Positions 35,191 through 44,246 of a stretch of DNA of 64,000 nt are shown in pieces. Each line of letters starts with the position of its first letter. Position 1 is the stretch's first letter. Where the stretch lies: the NCBI GenBank assembly GCA_964612675.1, contig CAZTDD010000013.1:1-64000 (forward strand), given 5' to 3'. Source of the stretch: CAZTDD01 sp964612675. Its GTDB lineage: Bacteria > Hinthialibacterota > Hinthialibacteria > Hinthialibacterales > JAKPRU01. A program made the position numbers and the translations under genes. The notes beneath the pieces were generated by a model that did no database searches, had not been told where the DNA came from, and was given only the letters and a program-made list of their open reading frames with translations.

Positions 35191-36354
35191 ATGATCAATA
35201 CGACCTTCAAGATAACCTGCCTTTCAATTGTCTCGATGGCCCTTGTGGCTGTGACGGCAGATGGAGTCGTGCACGCGGCCCCACCTAACTCACAAAGCGA
35301 CATCACAATCCGCAACACAGACTATGCTGAGCAACTCGAGAATTGGTTCCGGACGTACCTGGTGGATGAATATCCCGAGCGGGCGGCGAAAGCGTGGAAT
35401 CGCTCCTACGAAAGCGTAGAAGCCTTCCATAAAAGCGTGGCGCTCAACCGTGAGCATTGGCGGAAGATCATGGCACCGCCTGATTTCGAAGCGGTCGGGC
35501 CGTTAGAGCGGATACCACACCCCATGTTTGAGGATGTCGGAGGCGAATGGCTTCGTCTCCCTTTGGGAGCCATTAATGCAGAGGCCCTCCTGATCGTTCC
35601 TCCGTCCGATCAACCTGTTCCCCTGATTGTCGCGCAGCATGGAATCGGCAGCAATCCGGAGAAGGTTTTCGGCCGATACGATGACGGGAATCTCTATCAT
35701 GATTACGGACATGCGCTGCTCGACGAAGGATTTGCGGTATTGGCCCCCTTCAATCTAGCCACGATTCAACGAAGAAATCGGATCGAACGACTGGCTCGGC
35801 TCGCCGACATGACTCTGCCGGGTATCGAGCTGACTCGGGTGCAGCGCTTGCTGGACGAAGTCTTACAGGACCCGCGCATCGATAGGGACCGCGTAGGCAT
35901 GTGGGGTATCAGCATTGGCGGCATGGCCACGATGTTCTGGATGCCTCTGGAGCCTCGATTGAAGGTCGGCGTTGTAACCGCGTGGTTCAACCATCGACGG
36001 AACAAGATGGTTCTACCCGACAGTCGGTACAGCTGCTTTCTGGATACAGAGGAAGAGCACGCTTTCTTTCGGGGATGGCTGACGGAATATACGGACAGCG
36101 ATGCGGTCAGTCTCATTTGCCCTCGCCCCTTGCTCATCCAGACCGGCAAAAAGGATAGAATCGCCTGGTGGCCACAGGTACTTGAAGAATTCGAAGCGTC
36201 GAAAGCACATTACGACGCCCTTGATATGGCCGACCGCATCAAAATGGAGCTTCACGAAGGCGGACACGAGATCCACTTGAGAAGCGGCATCGCTTTCCTG
36301 CACCGTTGGCTTTCGCCTAGCAGCGATGGAGATATTCATCGGTTCGGACCGTGA
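35191..36354 (+). CDS. Secreted alpha/beta-hydrolase (acetyl-xylan-esterase/dienelactone-hydrolase-like)
   Basis: A 387-residue exported hydrolase with a signal peptide ending near V-V-H-A-A. The nucleophile elbow is G-I-S-I-G-G, the likely acid is Asp in G-K-K-D-R-I, and the likely His is in E-G-G-H-E-I-H. The oxyanion area is A-Q-H-G-I-G-S. The arrangement resembles large secreted esterases that remove acetyl or other acyl groups from plant or algal polysaccharides. The start at 35191 was preferred because GGAG lies 6 bp upstream; ATGs at 35179 and 35185 are in frame. It leads the rightward carbohydrate cluster. Confidence 0.82.
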   Translation: MINTTFKITCLSIVSMALVAVTADGVVHAAPPNSQSDITIRNTDYAEQLENWFRTYLVDEYPERAAKAWNRSYESVEAFHKSVALNREHWRKIMAPPDFEAVGPLERIPHPMFEDVGGEWLRLPLGAINAEALLIVPPSDQPVPLIVAQHGIGSNPEKVFGRYDDGNLYHDYGHALLDEGFAVLAPFNLATIQRRNRIERLARLADMTLPGIELTRVQRLLDEVLQDPRIDRDRVGMWGISIGGMATMFWMPLEPRLKVGVVTAWFNHRRNKMVLPDSRYSCFLDTEEEHAFFRGWLTEYTDSDAVSLICPRPLLIQTGKKDRIAWWPQVLEEFEASKAHYDALDMADRIKMELHEGGHEIHLRSGIAFLHRWLSPSSDGDIHRFGP

Positions 36355-36465
36355 GGATTATTCAGTCTGGATACCTTTCACCTATTTCACTACAGACAAG
36401 CTCATGTATAACAAACATCGAAAGTCCTCGTCAGAAAACAAGCTGCATAAACGGGAGAATGAAAA

Positions 36466-37896
36466 ATGAGAGTCAAAAGCAGCCACAGCGAGAAATTCGA
36501 TCCGGAAATTCCTCGACGCAGATTTCTGCGGAACGCCCTGGCAGCATCTACATTCGCCATCGTACCTTCCCAAGTGTTGAGTGGGCTCGGCCAAGTTGTT
36601 CCGAGCGAAAGGATCACGCTGGCGTGTATCGGCATGGGCGGACGGGGCTACCAGAATCTACGCAGGTTCCTGCGATTCGATGAAATTCAGGTCGTCGCAG
36701 TGTGTGATGTCAACCGTGAGAGCCATGACTACATATCATGGGACTGGGATAGAGGTAAGAAAACAAAAACATCAGGACGCGAGCCGGCCAGGCGCTTGGT
36801 GGACGAATTCTATGCCGATTTCCGAGAGAAAGAGCGATACAGCGCCTGCCGCGGCTACGTCGATTATCGCGATCTTCTGGCCAAGGAGGATGTCGATGCG
36901 GTCATGGTGGCCACACCGGACCATACACATGCGGTGATCACGATGGCGGCGTTGAAGAAGCGCAAACATGTTTATTGTGAGAAACCACTGACGTGGTCGG
37001 TGCGGGAAGCACGGCTGATCACAGAAGAGGCGAAACGTGCGGGAGTCGCCACGCAATTGGGGAATCAGGGCCAGGCTTCGGAGGAGGACCGCTTAGCCAG
37101 AGAGATTATCGCCGATGGCGCCATCGGGCACGTGCGCGAAGTGCAAGTTGCGATCGGCCCGCGCTTCTGGGACTGGCCGGCATTGCTGGGTCGGCCGAAG
37201 GATACTCCGCCGGCTCCCGATGGGTTGGACTGGGATTTGTGGCTTGGGCCGGCGCCCCAACGCCCGTATCATCCCGCGTATCACCCGTGGACATGGCGAA
37301 ATTGGTGGGACTTCGGTACCGGTCAGCTCGGCGATCTTGGATGTCACAGACTTTCGACGGTATTCAAGGCACTACGGTTAAAGTCTCCAACCAGTGTTGA
37401 AGCCAGCTCGACGAAGATCTTTCCCGATGTCTATCCACTGGGAGTCCTCGCGCGGTTCGAGTTCGCAGCCCGTGATTCCATGCCTCCGGTTACGTTAAGT
37501 TGGTACGACGGCGGTTTGAAACCACCTTGCCCAAAAGAGCTCGAGCCGGGCCGCGGGATTTCAAATAACATCTACATCGGCGACGAAGGCACCATGATGG
37601 GACATTCTCTGATCCCGGATTCCAAGATGAAAGCCTACGGCGGTCCGCCGAAGACTCTGCCCCGCTCGGTGGGGCACTATAAAGAGTGGGTTGACGCGTG
37701 CCGCGGAGGCCCCGCACCGGGATCGAATTTCGTAGACCACGCGGGCCTGCTCACGGAAACATGCCTTCTGGGAAACGTGGCTTTGCGAGCCGGCCATAAG
37801 ATCGATTGGGACGGCCCAAACTTGAGAATCACCAATGACAAGAATGCCAATCAGTATTTGCACCGAGAGTATCGCGATGGTTGGAATTTGGCGTGA
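36466..37896 (+). CDS. Tat-exported Gfo/Idh/MocA oxidoreductase
   Basis: A 476-residue protein with twin-arginine signal R-R-R-F-L-R-N and hydrophobic region ending near residue 45. The Rossmann start is C-I-G-M-G-G-R-G-Y, C-E-K-P-L-T follows, and the C-terminal domain has W-W-D-F-G-T-G-Q-L-G-D-L-G-C-H. Export of a folded, cofactor-loaded enzyme by Tat is the family's usual reason for this signal. Such secreted members are abundant in Planctomycetes-type genomes and include glycosidases that work by NAD-dependent elimination. The next gene, 75 bp downstream, is a Tat-exported isomerase-like protein, and the two are probably cotranscribed. Confidence 0.92.
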   Translation: MRVKSSHSEKFDPEIPRRRFLRNALAASTFAIVPSQVLSGLGQVVPSERITLACIGMGGRGYQNLRRFLRFDEIQVVAVCDVNRESHDYISWDWDRGKKTKTSGREPARRLVDEFYADFREKERYSACRGYVDYRDLLAKEDVDAVMVATPDHTHAVITMAALKKRKHVYCEKPLTWSVREARLITEEAKRAGVATQLGNQGQASEEDRLAREIIADGAIGHVREVQVAIGPRFWDWPALLGRPKDTPPAPDGLDWDLWLGPAPQRPYHPAYHPWTWRNWWDFGTGQLGDLGCHRLSTVFKALRLKSPTSVEASSTKIFPDVYPLGVLARFEFAARDSMPPVTLSWYDGGLKPPCPKELEPGRGISNNIYIGDEGTMMGHSLIPDSKMKAYGGPPKTLPRSVGHYKEWVDACRGGPAPGSNFVDHAGLLTETCLLGNVALRAGHKIDWDGPNLRITNDKNANQYLHREYRDGWNLA

Positions 37897-37971
37897 CTCG
37901 GTGTGGGTCTGAATGCGAATAATGCGAAGAATCGGATGGGAAATCCTCCGAGGGAAGAAGGTGACTGAATC

Positions 37972-38922
37972 ATGACAGAGAATACCTTAACGCGCCGTGG
38001 TTTTCTGAGAGCCGGAACCGTCGCCGCTTCACTGACCGCCTCGCCGATCGGGTTCAGCAAGCCGCCCGAGACGACGCCGCGTGATCTGACGATCGGTATT
38101 GCGACAACAGAGTTTCGTACTTACACAAACGCTCGTCTGGCCGAGGAACTGGCCGAGGAGGGGCTTCACACCGTTCAGCTCTTCCTCACTCAGACCGATA
38201 GCAACTACTGGAAATACAACGGGCGAAATGATCTATCAGATTTGACAGCCGATCGGTGTAGAGAGATCGCCGATACATATCGTTCGGCGGGGATCTCACT
38301 TCATAGCATTGGCGTTTACACTAACTTGATTCACCCGGATCCCGCCGAACGGAAAGCCAATTTGGCCTACTTTGAAGCGATGATGAAGGTTGGCGCTCAT
38401 ATGAATGTGAACACATTCATCACCGAGGCGGGACACTATCATGATGCAAATAAACCGGCGCCGCCGGTGGAATATCACTTCCAGCAAGAAGTGTGGAAGA
38501 CGATGGTGGAGACATCGAAGGAGCTGGTTGGTCTCGCCGAACAGCACAAGGCTACAGTTTTGTTTGAGCCCTTTTACCGCCATTTTTTCGCGAGTGCGAA
38601 AAGAACCCGAGTGTTTCTGGAGGAAATCGGTTCGCCGCGTCTCCGGGCATTGCTGGATCCGGCCAATCTGCTGGAACTGAATGACTTGGAGGAGATGTTC
38701 GATCAGCTCGGGCCCTTCACCGACTGCCTGCATGCCAAAGACCGCAAACTGCACGTTGACAGAGGCGTTGCAGCCGGAGAAGGTGACCTGGACTATGTTG
38801 AATTTGTCACATTGGCTGCGAAGCGAACACCCCAGGCGCCCCTCATTCTGGAATACGTCGGTCCGGATAATTATCGGTTGGCCCTAGCGCACCTTCGCAA
38901 GTCAATCCAACAAGCTTCCTGA
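37972..38922 (+). CDS. Tat-exported sugar phosphate isomerase/epimerase-like protein
   Basis: A 316-residue TIM-barrel protein of the xylose-isomerase-like/AP-endonuclease-2 superfamily. The Tat signal is T-R-R-G-F-L-R. Metal-binding positions expected in the barrel are seen around F-E-P-F-Y (Glu), L-D-P-A-N (Asp), and H-A-K-D and L-E-Y near the C-terminus (His/Asp and Glu). Members convert keto-sugars, often next to Gfo/Idh/MocA oxidoreductases, as here. Being exported, the substrate would be a periplasmic sugar. Probably in one transcript with the gene before it and the beta-helix gene after it. Confidence 0.88.
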   Translation: MTENTLTRRGFLRAGTVAASLTASPIGFSKPPETTPRDLTIGIATTEFRTYTNARLAEELAEEGLHTVQLFLTQTDSNYWKYNGRNDLSDLTADRCREIADTYRSAGISLHSIGVYTNLIHPDPAERKANLAYFEAMMKVGAHMNVNTFITEAGHYHDANKPAPPVEYHFQQEVWKTMVETSKELVGLAEQHKATVLFEPFYRHFFASAKRTRVFLEEIGSPRLRALLDPANLLELNDLEEMFDQLGPFTDCLHAKDRKLHVDRGVAAGEGDLDYVEFVTLAAKRTPQAPLILEYVGPDNYRLALAHLRKSIQQAS

Positions 38923-39037
38923 CGGGCAAGGAGAATTGCCGTTGAGGGGTTTCGTCGACAAGAGTATCGTCTTTGACAGACGGCGGCTGGGCCGATTCGA
39001 AAGCTGCGGTCACGCTCTAAGTCAGAGGAAGAGCCAA

Positions 39038-40963
39038 ATGAAAAACGCCTTCTCTACCCGAATATTCCTCGCCTGTGGATTGTTTTTTGTCTGTAACCTT
39101 GCTGCGTTTGGCAGCGAACCGACCCCTGCCGACGTTGTCGGGCCCGATGGTGTTCTCTATCCCAATTGGAAGAATGTCGGGGTGGAGGGCGGTATTCCCA
39201 ATGTTCCGGTACGCGCCCGATTGGCGGATTTCGGCGGCGTTCCCAATGACGGCAAGGACGACTCCGAAGCCCTCGCGAAAGGGATGGAAACCGTCGCTCG
39301 GGACGGCGGTGGCGCTCTGCTTCTGGACGAAGGTCGGTACCTGTTGAAGCGACCCGTTGTCTGCTTTCAAGATGGCGTGGTTGTTCGGGGACAAGGGCCG
39401 GAACACACGAAGATCGTTTTTGACTACTTGCCTACCAACGGGGTCGATTTTTTTCTCCCTGCGGCGGACAGTACGATCCAAAATAACACCTGGATCGAAA
39501 TCCACGCCAAGCCGGACGGACTCAACCGTCTGGCAATCGAGGTGGACGGCGAAGAGGTCGCCTCACGCGAAAAGAGTCAGCACTGGGGCGGCACGTATTC
39601 TCTGAGCACAACCGGTTCGAGATTGTTGCGGGGCAGAGAAACTGGCACGTCCACATTGCGGGCCGTGGCGGAGTATGATGACGGCTCGACAGTAACCGCC
39701 GAACGTAGTGTGAAATTTCCGCCGCAATCCGAACGCCGCAACGCGGCTTCGTCAGTCGCCCGGTATGTCGGGGCGATCACATTTGCCGGTGAAAACCCGT
39801 TCGGGCCACGATACCGATTGTCGCAGGACGCACAGCGCGGCGATATGAAACTCCGGCTGGAAGAGACGGGGAATTTGAAAGCGGGTGACATCGTTGTTCT
39901 TGAAGCGCCGAAGACGGACCGCTGGGACGCTCTGGTCCAAAATGCCTGCCGCTGGGGATCCTACCGAAGAAATGAGTATCGAATCTCCGCCATTGACGGG
40001 AAGACTGTCAGCATCGAGGAGCCGTTGCGCATCCCGTTTCCCACAATCGACGGCAGTTATGTGCAGCGTTTCCGGCCTATCGAGAAATGCGGCGTGGAAG
40101 GACTATCCATCGAGCAAAAGCAAAAACTCTGGACGAGCGGCGTCATTTTTAGTTCCGCCTGGAATTGTTGGGCTCGCGATGTCCATGTTCTCAAAGCGGG
40201 GCGTTGGCCCGTCTATCTCTCCCCCGCCAAGCACGGCGAAATCAGGGACTGTGTCTTTGAAGACGCCTGGTACCACGGTGGCGGCGGAACGGCATACGTC
40301 GGTTTCGAGCGAGCCTACGATTGCCTGCTCGACAGCGTTCGCACCAGCAAGATGCGTCATGCACCCTGCGTGCAGTGGTCCGCGTCCGGCAATGTCATCC
40401 GCAACAGTGTTTTCATCCAGAGTGACGGCCAGTGGCACGCGGGTTGGACGAATGAGAATCTCTTCGAGAACTGTGTCATCGACGCCAAGCGGGGTACGGG
40501 TTCGTACGGTCACGGCTTCTGGGCTTCGCCACCCGAGGATCAGGCGCATGGCCCCAATGGCCCGCGGAACGTCGTCTGGGGCTGCGATGTCAACGCGCCC
40601 CGTACCGGGGTCTGGATGGGCGGCATGAACCACGATTGGCTGATTCTCTATAACCGGATCGTCTGCGACGAAGGTCCGGCGGTTTTCATGAAAACCAACA
40701 GCGACGGCCACCGCATCGCTCATAATGCCTTTGTGCTGAATAAACGGGAGTCTACGGCATTCACAATTCAAAGCAATGACTGCGACGGTGTTGAAATCCG
40801 AGACAATACGGTCTACGGCGATTCTGTCAGGATGTGGTCCGGCAAGGGCACGCCGAGTGCGAAAGAGAACAACAAGCAACAGCCGTTACAGGATATCGAC
40901 TCGGTGCCCATGCCCGCGAAGCCCGTCCCGAGCATTTTCGAGTGGCAACGAAATAAGCGATAG
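39038..40963 (+). CDS. Secreted right-handed beta-helix protein (pectate-lyase/polygalacturonase-like)
   Basis: A 641-residue exported protein. After the signal peptide (about 1-23) is V-R-A-R-L-A-D-F-G-G-V-P-N-D-G-K-D-D, the classic opening of GH28/pectate-lyase-3 helices. The C-terminal half has short repeated turns with Asn/Asp ladders, for example N-V-I-R-N-S-V-F and H-R-I-A-H-N-A-F. A separate beta insert occupies about 150-230. The catalytic acids of GH28 are not evident, so it may be a lyase or epimerase-like member. ATG at 39038 follows AGAGGAAG; a TTG at 38936 is less likely. It fits the pectin/rhamnogalacturonan theme of the cluster. Confidence 0.85.
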   Translation: MKNAFSTRIFLACGLFFVCNLAAFGSEPTPADVVGPDGVLYPNWKNVGVEGGIPNVPVRARLADFGGVPNDGKDDSEALAKGMETVARDGGGALLLDEGRYLLKRPVVCFQDGVVVRGQGPEHTKIVFDYLPTNGVDFFLPAADSTIQNNTWIEIHAKPDGLNRLAIEVDGEEVASREKSQHWGGTYSLSTTGSRLLRGRETGTSTLRAVAEYDDGSTVTAERSVKFPPQSERRNAASSVARYVGAITFAGENPFGPRYRLSQDAQRGDMKLRLEETGNLKAGDIVVLEAPKTDRWDALVQNACRWGSYRRNEYRISAIDGKTVSIEEPLRIPFPTIDGSYVQRFRPIEKCGVEGLSIEQKQKLWTSGVIFSSAWNCWARDVHVLKAGRWPVYLSPAKHGEIRDCVFEDAWYHGGGGTAYVGFERAYDCLLDSVRTSKMRHAPCVQWSASGNVIRNSVFIQSDGQWHAGWTNENLFENCVIDAKRGTGSYGHGFWASPPEDQAHGPNGPRNVVWGCDVNAPRTGVWMGGMNHDWLILYNRIVCDEGPAVFMKTNSDGHRIAHNAFVLNKRESTAFTIQSNDCDGVEIRDNTVYGDSVRMWSGKGTPSAKENNKQQPLQDIDSVPMPAKPVPSIFEWQRNKR

Positions 40964-41049
40964 CGTTTCGCTTCCCAAATACGGAGGTATCACATTCACG
41001 TACGCCCGCTTCGAGTTAAACCTCAGCCGCAGACACTATAGAAAGACAA

Positions 41050-41080
41050 AAGGGAGAACCCTGAATCCGAGTTCTCCCTT
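41050..41080 (-). terminator. Intrinsic terminator between convergent genes
   Basis: A perfect 10-bp stem, AAGGGAGAAC paired with GTTCTCCCTT, has an 11-base loop. On the minus strand the stem is followed by TTTTGTC, suiting the oxidoreductase gene whose stop lies at 41106. It may also stop readthrough from the beta-helix gene. Confidence 0.7.
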
Positions 41081-41105
41081 GATAGCGTGTTTCTGTACCC
41101 GGTGT

Positions 41106-42395
41106 TTAAACAGCCTTCTGCCGGGCTTCGTCCCATTTGATCCGGCGACCTTGGAAGTATGACATCACAGCCAACGATGCGGTTGCCGCGCCACAGAATC
41201 CTTCATGAACATCGCAATTCGGTGTCTTACGGCTTCGTACGCAGTCGATCCAATTGGCCAGGTGACATGTGTCCGCATCTTCCTGGCGTTCGATATGGAC
41301 TTCTTCAACGTCTTTCGTGCGGACCTTCTCTGGTTCCGGGATGATTTTGAGACCGCGTTCGGCGTTGTTGCCGTCCATCCAAAGTGTTCCATCGGTACCG
41401 AAGAACATCTCACCACAGTCGAGGTACTTGTTGCTGAATGTGCTGCTGTAATTGAGCTGGAAGCCCTCGTATTCCATGATGGCGCTCCATGTATCGCAGG
41501 TCGTCCGTCCATCATCCCAGCGGTAAATATCCCCGCTCGCCATGACGGTACGCGGCATTCCTGCGTTCATCAGCATAATGGATGCATCGATCTGGTGGAC
41601 CATGAGATCGCTGCCGATTCCGTTCGAGTACTCCCAATAGCAACGCCAGTTAAATACGCGTTTCAGATCGAAAGGTACATACGGAGCCGTACCGAGAAAT
41701 TCGATCCAGTCGACGTTGTCTTCACTCGCGTCCTCCGGAATCGGTTTCCGCCAGGCCGCACCTCGCTGACCCGGCTTGAAGTTCCGATGCCAGAACGCCC
41801 GAACCTGAGTCACCTGCCCGATCGTCCCCGCCTGAATCAGCTCCCTGGCTTTTTGATAGACAGGAAGACTTCGTCGCTGGGTGCCTACCTGAACGATCCG
41901 ATTGTATTTCTTGACGGCCTTCAGGACAGGTTCCCCTTCCTTCCAGTCGTGCAACATCGGTTTCTCGCAGTAGATATCTTTCCCTGCCTCACACGCGGCA
42001 ATGACGTGACGAAAATGCGAATGTTCCGGGGTTGCGATAACAACCGCGTCAATGTCCTTGTCATCGTACAGCTTCGAATGGTGATCGTATTCCTTGATTT
42101 CAGGCGGCGCATTCTGATAGCGGGTTTTTGCTATCTGAGCGGCTTCTTCACGATTCGATCCTTCGAAGATATCCGCGACGGCTGCGACGCGAACATTCGG
42201 GTCTTCAATCATCGCCAACCGCCTGATCAGGTGGCGTCCCCGGCCACCGCATCCCAAAAGCGCGACATTGATCATTTCGTTCGCGCCGAGCACGTTGATC
42301 GCTGGACCGGCGGCCACGGCCAGTCCGACGCCGGCGGCGGTTTTTGCGGATTTCCCGATAAAACTCCTGCGATTCATTCCTGGTTTCTTCTCCAT
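41106..42395 (-). CDS. Tat-exported Gfo/Idh/MocA oxidoreductase
   Basis: A 429-residue protein with Tat signal N-R-R-S-F-I-G-K and a following Ala/Gly-rich hydrophobic stretch. The Rossmann motif is L-L-G-C-G-G-R-G-R, then I-Y-C-E-K-P-M. It closely parallels the protein at 36466 in design but reads in the opposite direction and is only moderately similar, suggesting different substrates. The family is known in secreted form as NAD-dependent sugar dehydrogenases and glycosidases. It is followed by a clear terminator at 41050-41080 and diverges from the PL11-like lyase gene with a 168-bp spacer that should contain both promoters. Confidence 0.92.
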   Translation of the reverse strand: MEKKPGMNRRSFIGKSAKTAAGVGLAVAAGPAINVLGANEMINVALLGCGGRGRHLIRRLAMIEDPNVRVAAVADIFEGSNREEAAQIAKTRYQNAPPEIKEYDHHSKLYDDKDIDAVVIATPEHSHFRHVIAACEAGKDIYCEKPMLHDWKEGEPVLKAVKKYNRIVQVGTQRRSLPVYQKARELIQAGTIGQVTQVRAFWHRNFKPGQRGAAWRKPIPEDASEDNVDWIEFLGTAPYVPFDLKRVFNWRCYWEYSNGIGSDLMVHQIDASIMLMNAGMPRTVMASGDIYRWDDGRTTCDTWSAIMEYEGFQLNYSSTFSNKYLDCGEMFFGTDGTLWMDGNNAERGLKIIPEPEKVRTKDVEEVHIERQEDADTCHLANWIDCVRSRKTPNCDVHEGFCGAATASLAVMSYFQGRRIKWDEARQKAV

Positions 42396-42563
42396 AGCGA
42401 TTGTCTCTCTTTCTCGCTTGATATGGCCCTCTTTAGGTTCTACTTACTATCCTGCCTATCCGGCAGGGGCTGTCAAGCATGGCCTAAATAAGTCAGGCTA
42501 GCAGTTGTCGGATTTCGCCCTCTCTGACACAATACGGCAAACTTGATTCAGGAGGCTTCGACC

Positions 42564-44243
42564 ATGCAGATTCGTTCTTTCTCGGGTTGGTTGACGATTT
42601 GTGTTGCGGTATTGACAGTCACCGCTGTCTCGCTGGACGGCTACTCCAAAGAAGACCTTGATCGCGGATTTGTTGCGATTCCCAAGGAGGACGGCAGCAT
42701 CTATCTCGGCTGGCGATTCCTGGAATCCGACGCTCCGGATACGGTTTTTGAGATTCAAATCGACGAGAATCCTAACTTCATTGAAGTCCGCGATTCGACA
42801 AACCATGTCGTCGAGAACCTGCCCAAAAAAGGCACACATACGTTCCGCCTATACAGACGCACAAACAATGGAGACCCCAAGGAATGCGGAACTGTCTCGG
42901 TCGGAGACTCCGCTGAGTCATTTGACTTCTTCAGGATTCCGTTCCAGGGAGACTACACAGCGCAAAAAGTCGGTGTGGGCGATCTGGACGGTGACGGCGA
43001 ATATGAATATGTCATTAAACAACCGAATTTCAACACGGACCCGTACCAACAACCGGGATATTGGAAGAAGAGTACGACCACCTACAAACTCGAGGCCTAC
43101 GAACTCGACGGCACGCTGATGTGGCGGTATGACATGGGATGGGCCATTGAAGCCGGGATTTGGTACTCCCCGTGGGTGGTGTACGACGTGGACCAGGACG
43201 GCAAAGCGGAGGTCTACGCGAAGGCGGGCGAGGGGGACCCCCGTGAACCGACAGGCCAGGTCATGTCGGGGCCGGAGTATCTAGTCAAGATCGACGGCGA
43301 GACGGGCGAGACCGTCGCGAAAACGGATTGGCTCAGCCGCGAAGGATTTGACAAATACAATTACTACTGCCGAAACTTCCTCGCTGTTGCGTATCTGGAT
43401 GGAAGAAATCCCTCTTTGATTATCCAGCGCGGTACGTATCGACTGATCAAGATCCAAGCCCTGGATCAACAGCTCGACCAAATCTGGTACTGGGAGGCCA
43501 CAGGGGATAACGCGGATTATCGCGGCCAAAGCGCCCATAATCTTGTCCCTTCGGATGTCGATCGCGACGGGAAAGATGAGCTAGTGATTGGGGCCGCCGT
43601 AATCGATCACGACGGGAAAAGCCTGTGGACTCTGAAAATGGGCCATCCCGATATGTGTTACGTGGCCGATATCGATCCCGATAATGAGGGTCTTGAGATT
43701 TTCTACGGGATGGAGACACGCCAGAAGGAGCACGGGCTCTGCGTAGTTGATGCGAAAACAGGCAAGAAACTCTGGGGACACGACAAACCCACCCGGCATA
43801 TCCATAGTCAGGGAATGGCGGCGGACGTACTCGCCGAGTATCCCGGGATCGAGGTCTTTGCCGGCGAACGAGATACCGAAGATCGTTGGTTTTACACCGC
43901 AAAAGGAAAACTGATCGACGTAGTCAAAGGCGGCCCTCTCACGATTCGGTCACTCTGGTGGGATACAGACCCGCAAAAGGAAGTCGTTCTCGACGGCGCG
44001 ATTCGCGATTGGGGCGGGGAGCCACAGCAAAGGGTAAGTGGCCGGTCTATCGGCATTGCGGATTGTCTCGGCGACTATCGTGAGGAGCTGATTACCAGCC
44101 GTGACGGCGAGCTGCGCATCTATACGACAACCGTCCCCACCGACAAGCGGCGTCCGTGCTTGATGCAGGATCGACAGTACCGACTTGGGGTAGCAGTACA
44201 GACGATGGGATACTGGTGTCCGGCACAGCTCGGGGAGTACTGA
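42564..44243 (+). CDS. PL11-like rhamnogalacturonan lyase
   Basis: A 559-residue exported protein with a signal peptide (about 1-25). A fibronectin-like part is followed by an eight-bladed propeller with FG-GAP/dockerin-like calcium loops: G-D-L-D-G-D-G-E-Y-E, Y-D-V-D-Q-D-G-K-A-E and S-D-V-D-R-D-G-K-D-E. The end, Q-D-R-Q-Y-R-L-G-V-A-V-Q with Y-W-C-P-A-Q-L-G, matches PL11 rhamnogalacturonan lyases such as YesW/YesX, which cleave the alternating rhamnose-galacturonate backbone. ATG at 42564 follows CAGGAGG. It pairs functionally with the GH78 rhamnosidase at 47547. Its stop nearly meets the stop of the EF-G gene. Confidence 0.9.
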   Translation: MQIRSFSGWLTICVAVLTVTAVSLDGYSKEDLDRGFVAIPKEDGSIYLGWRFLESDAPDTVFEIQIDENPNFIEVRDSTNHVVENLPKKGTHTFRLYRRTNNGDPKECGTVSVGDSAESFDFFRIPFQGDYTAQKVGVGDLDGDGEYEYVIKQPNFNTDPYQQPGYWKKSTTTYKLEAYELDGTLMWRYDMGWAIEAGIWYSPWVVYDVDQDGKAEVYAKAGEGDPREPTGQVMSGPEYLVKIDGETGETVAKTDWLSREGFDKYNYYCRNFLAVAYLDGRNPSLIIQRGTYRLIKIQALDQQLDQIWYWEATGDNADYRGQSAHNLVPSDVDRDGKDELVIGAAVIDHDGKSLWTLKMGHPDMCYVADIDPDNEGLEIFYGMETRQKEHGLCVVDAKTGKKLWGHDKPTRHIHSQGMAADVLAEYPGIEVFAGERDTEDRWFYTAKGKLIDVVKGGPLTIRSLWWDTDPQKEVVLDGAIRDWGGEPQQRVSGRSIGIADCLGDYREELITSRDGELRIYTTTVPTDKRRPCLMQDRQYRLGVAVQTMGYWCPAQLGEY

Positions 44244-44246
44244 ACC

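Noticed and set aside
41205..42491. Plus-strand open frame of 428 codons opposite the Tat-exported oxidoreductase
   Set aside because: The minus-strand protein has clear Tat and Rossmann motifs, while the plus frame has no recognisable domain.
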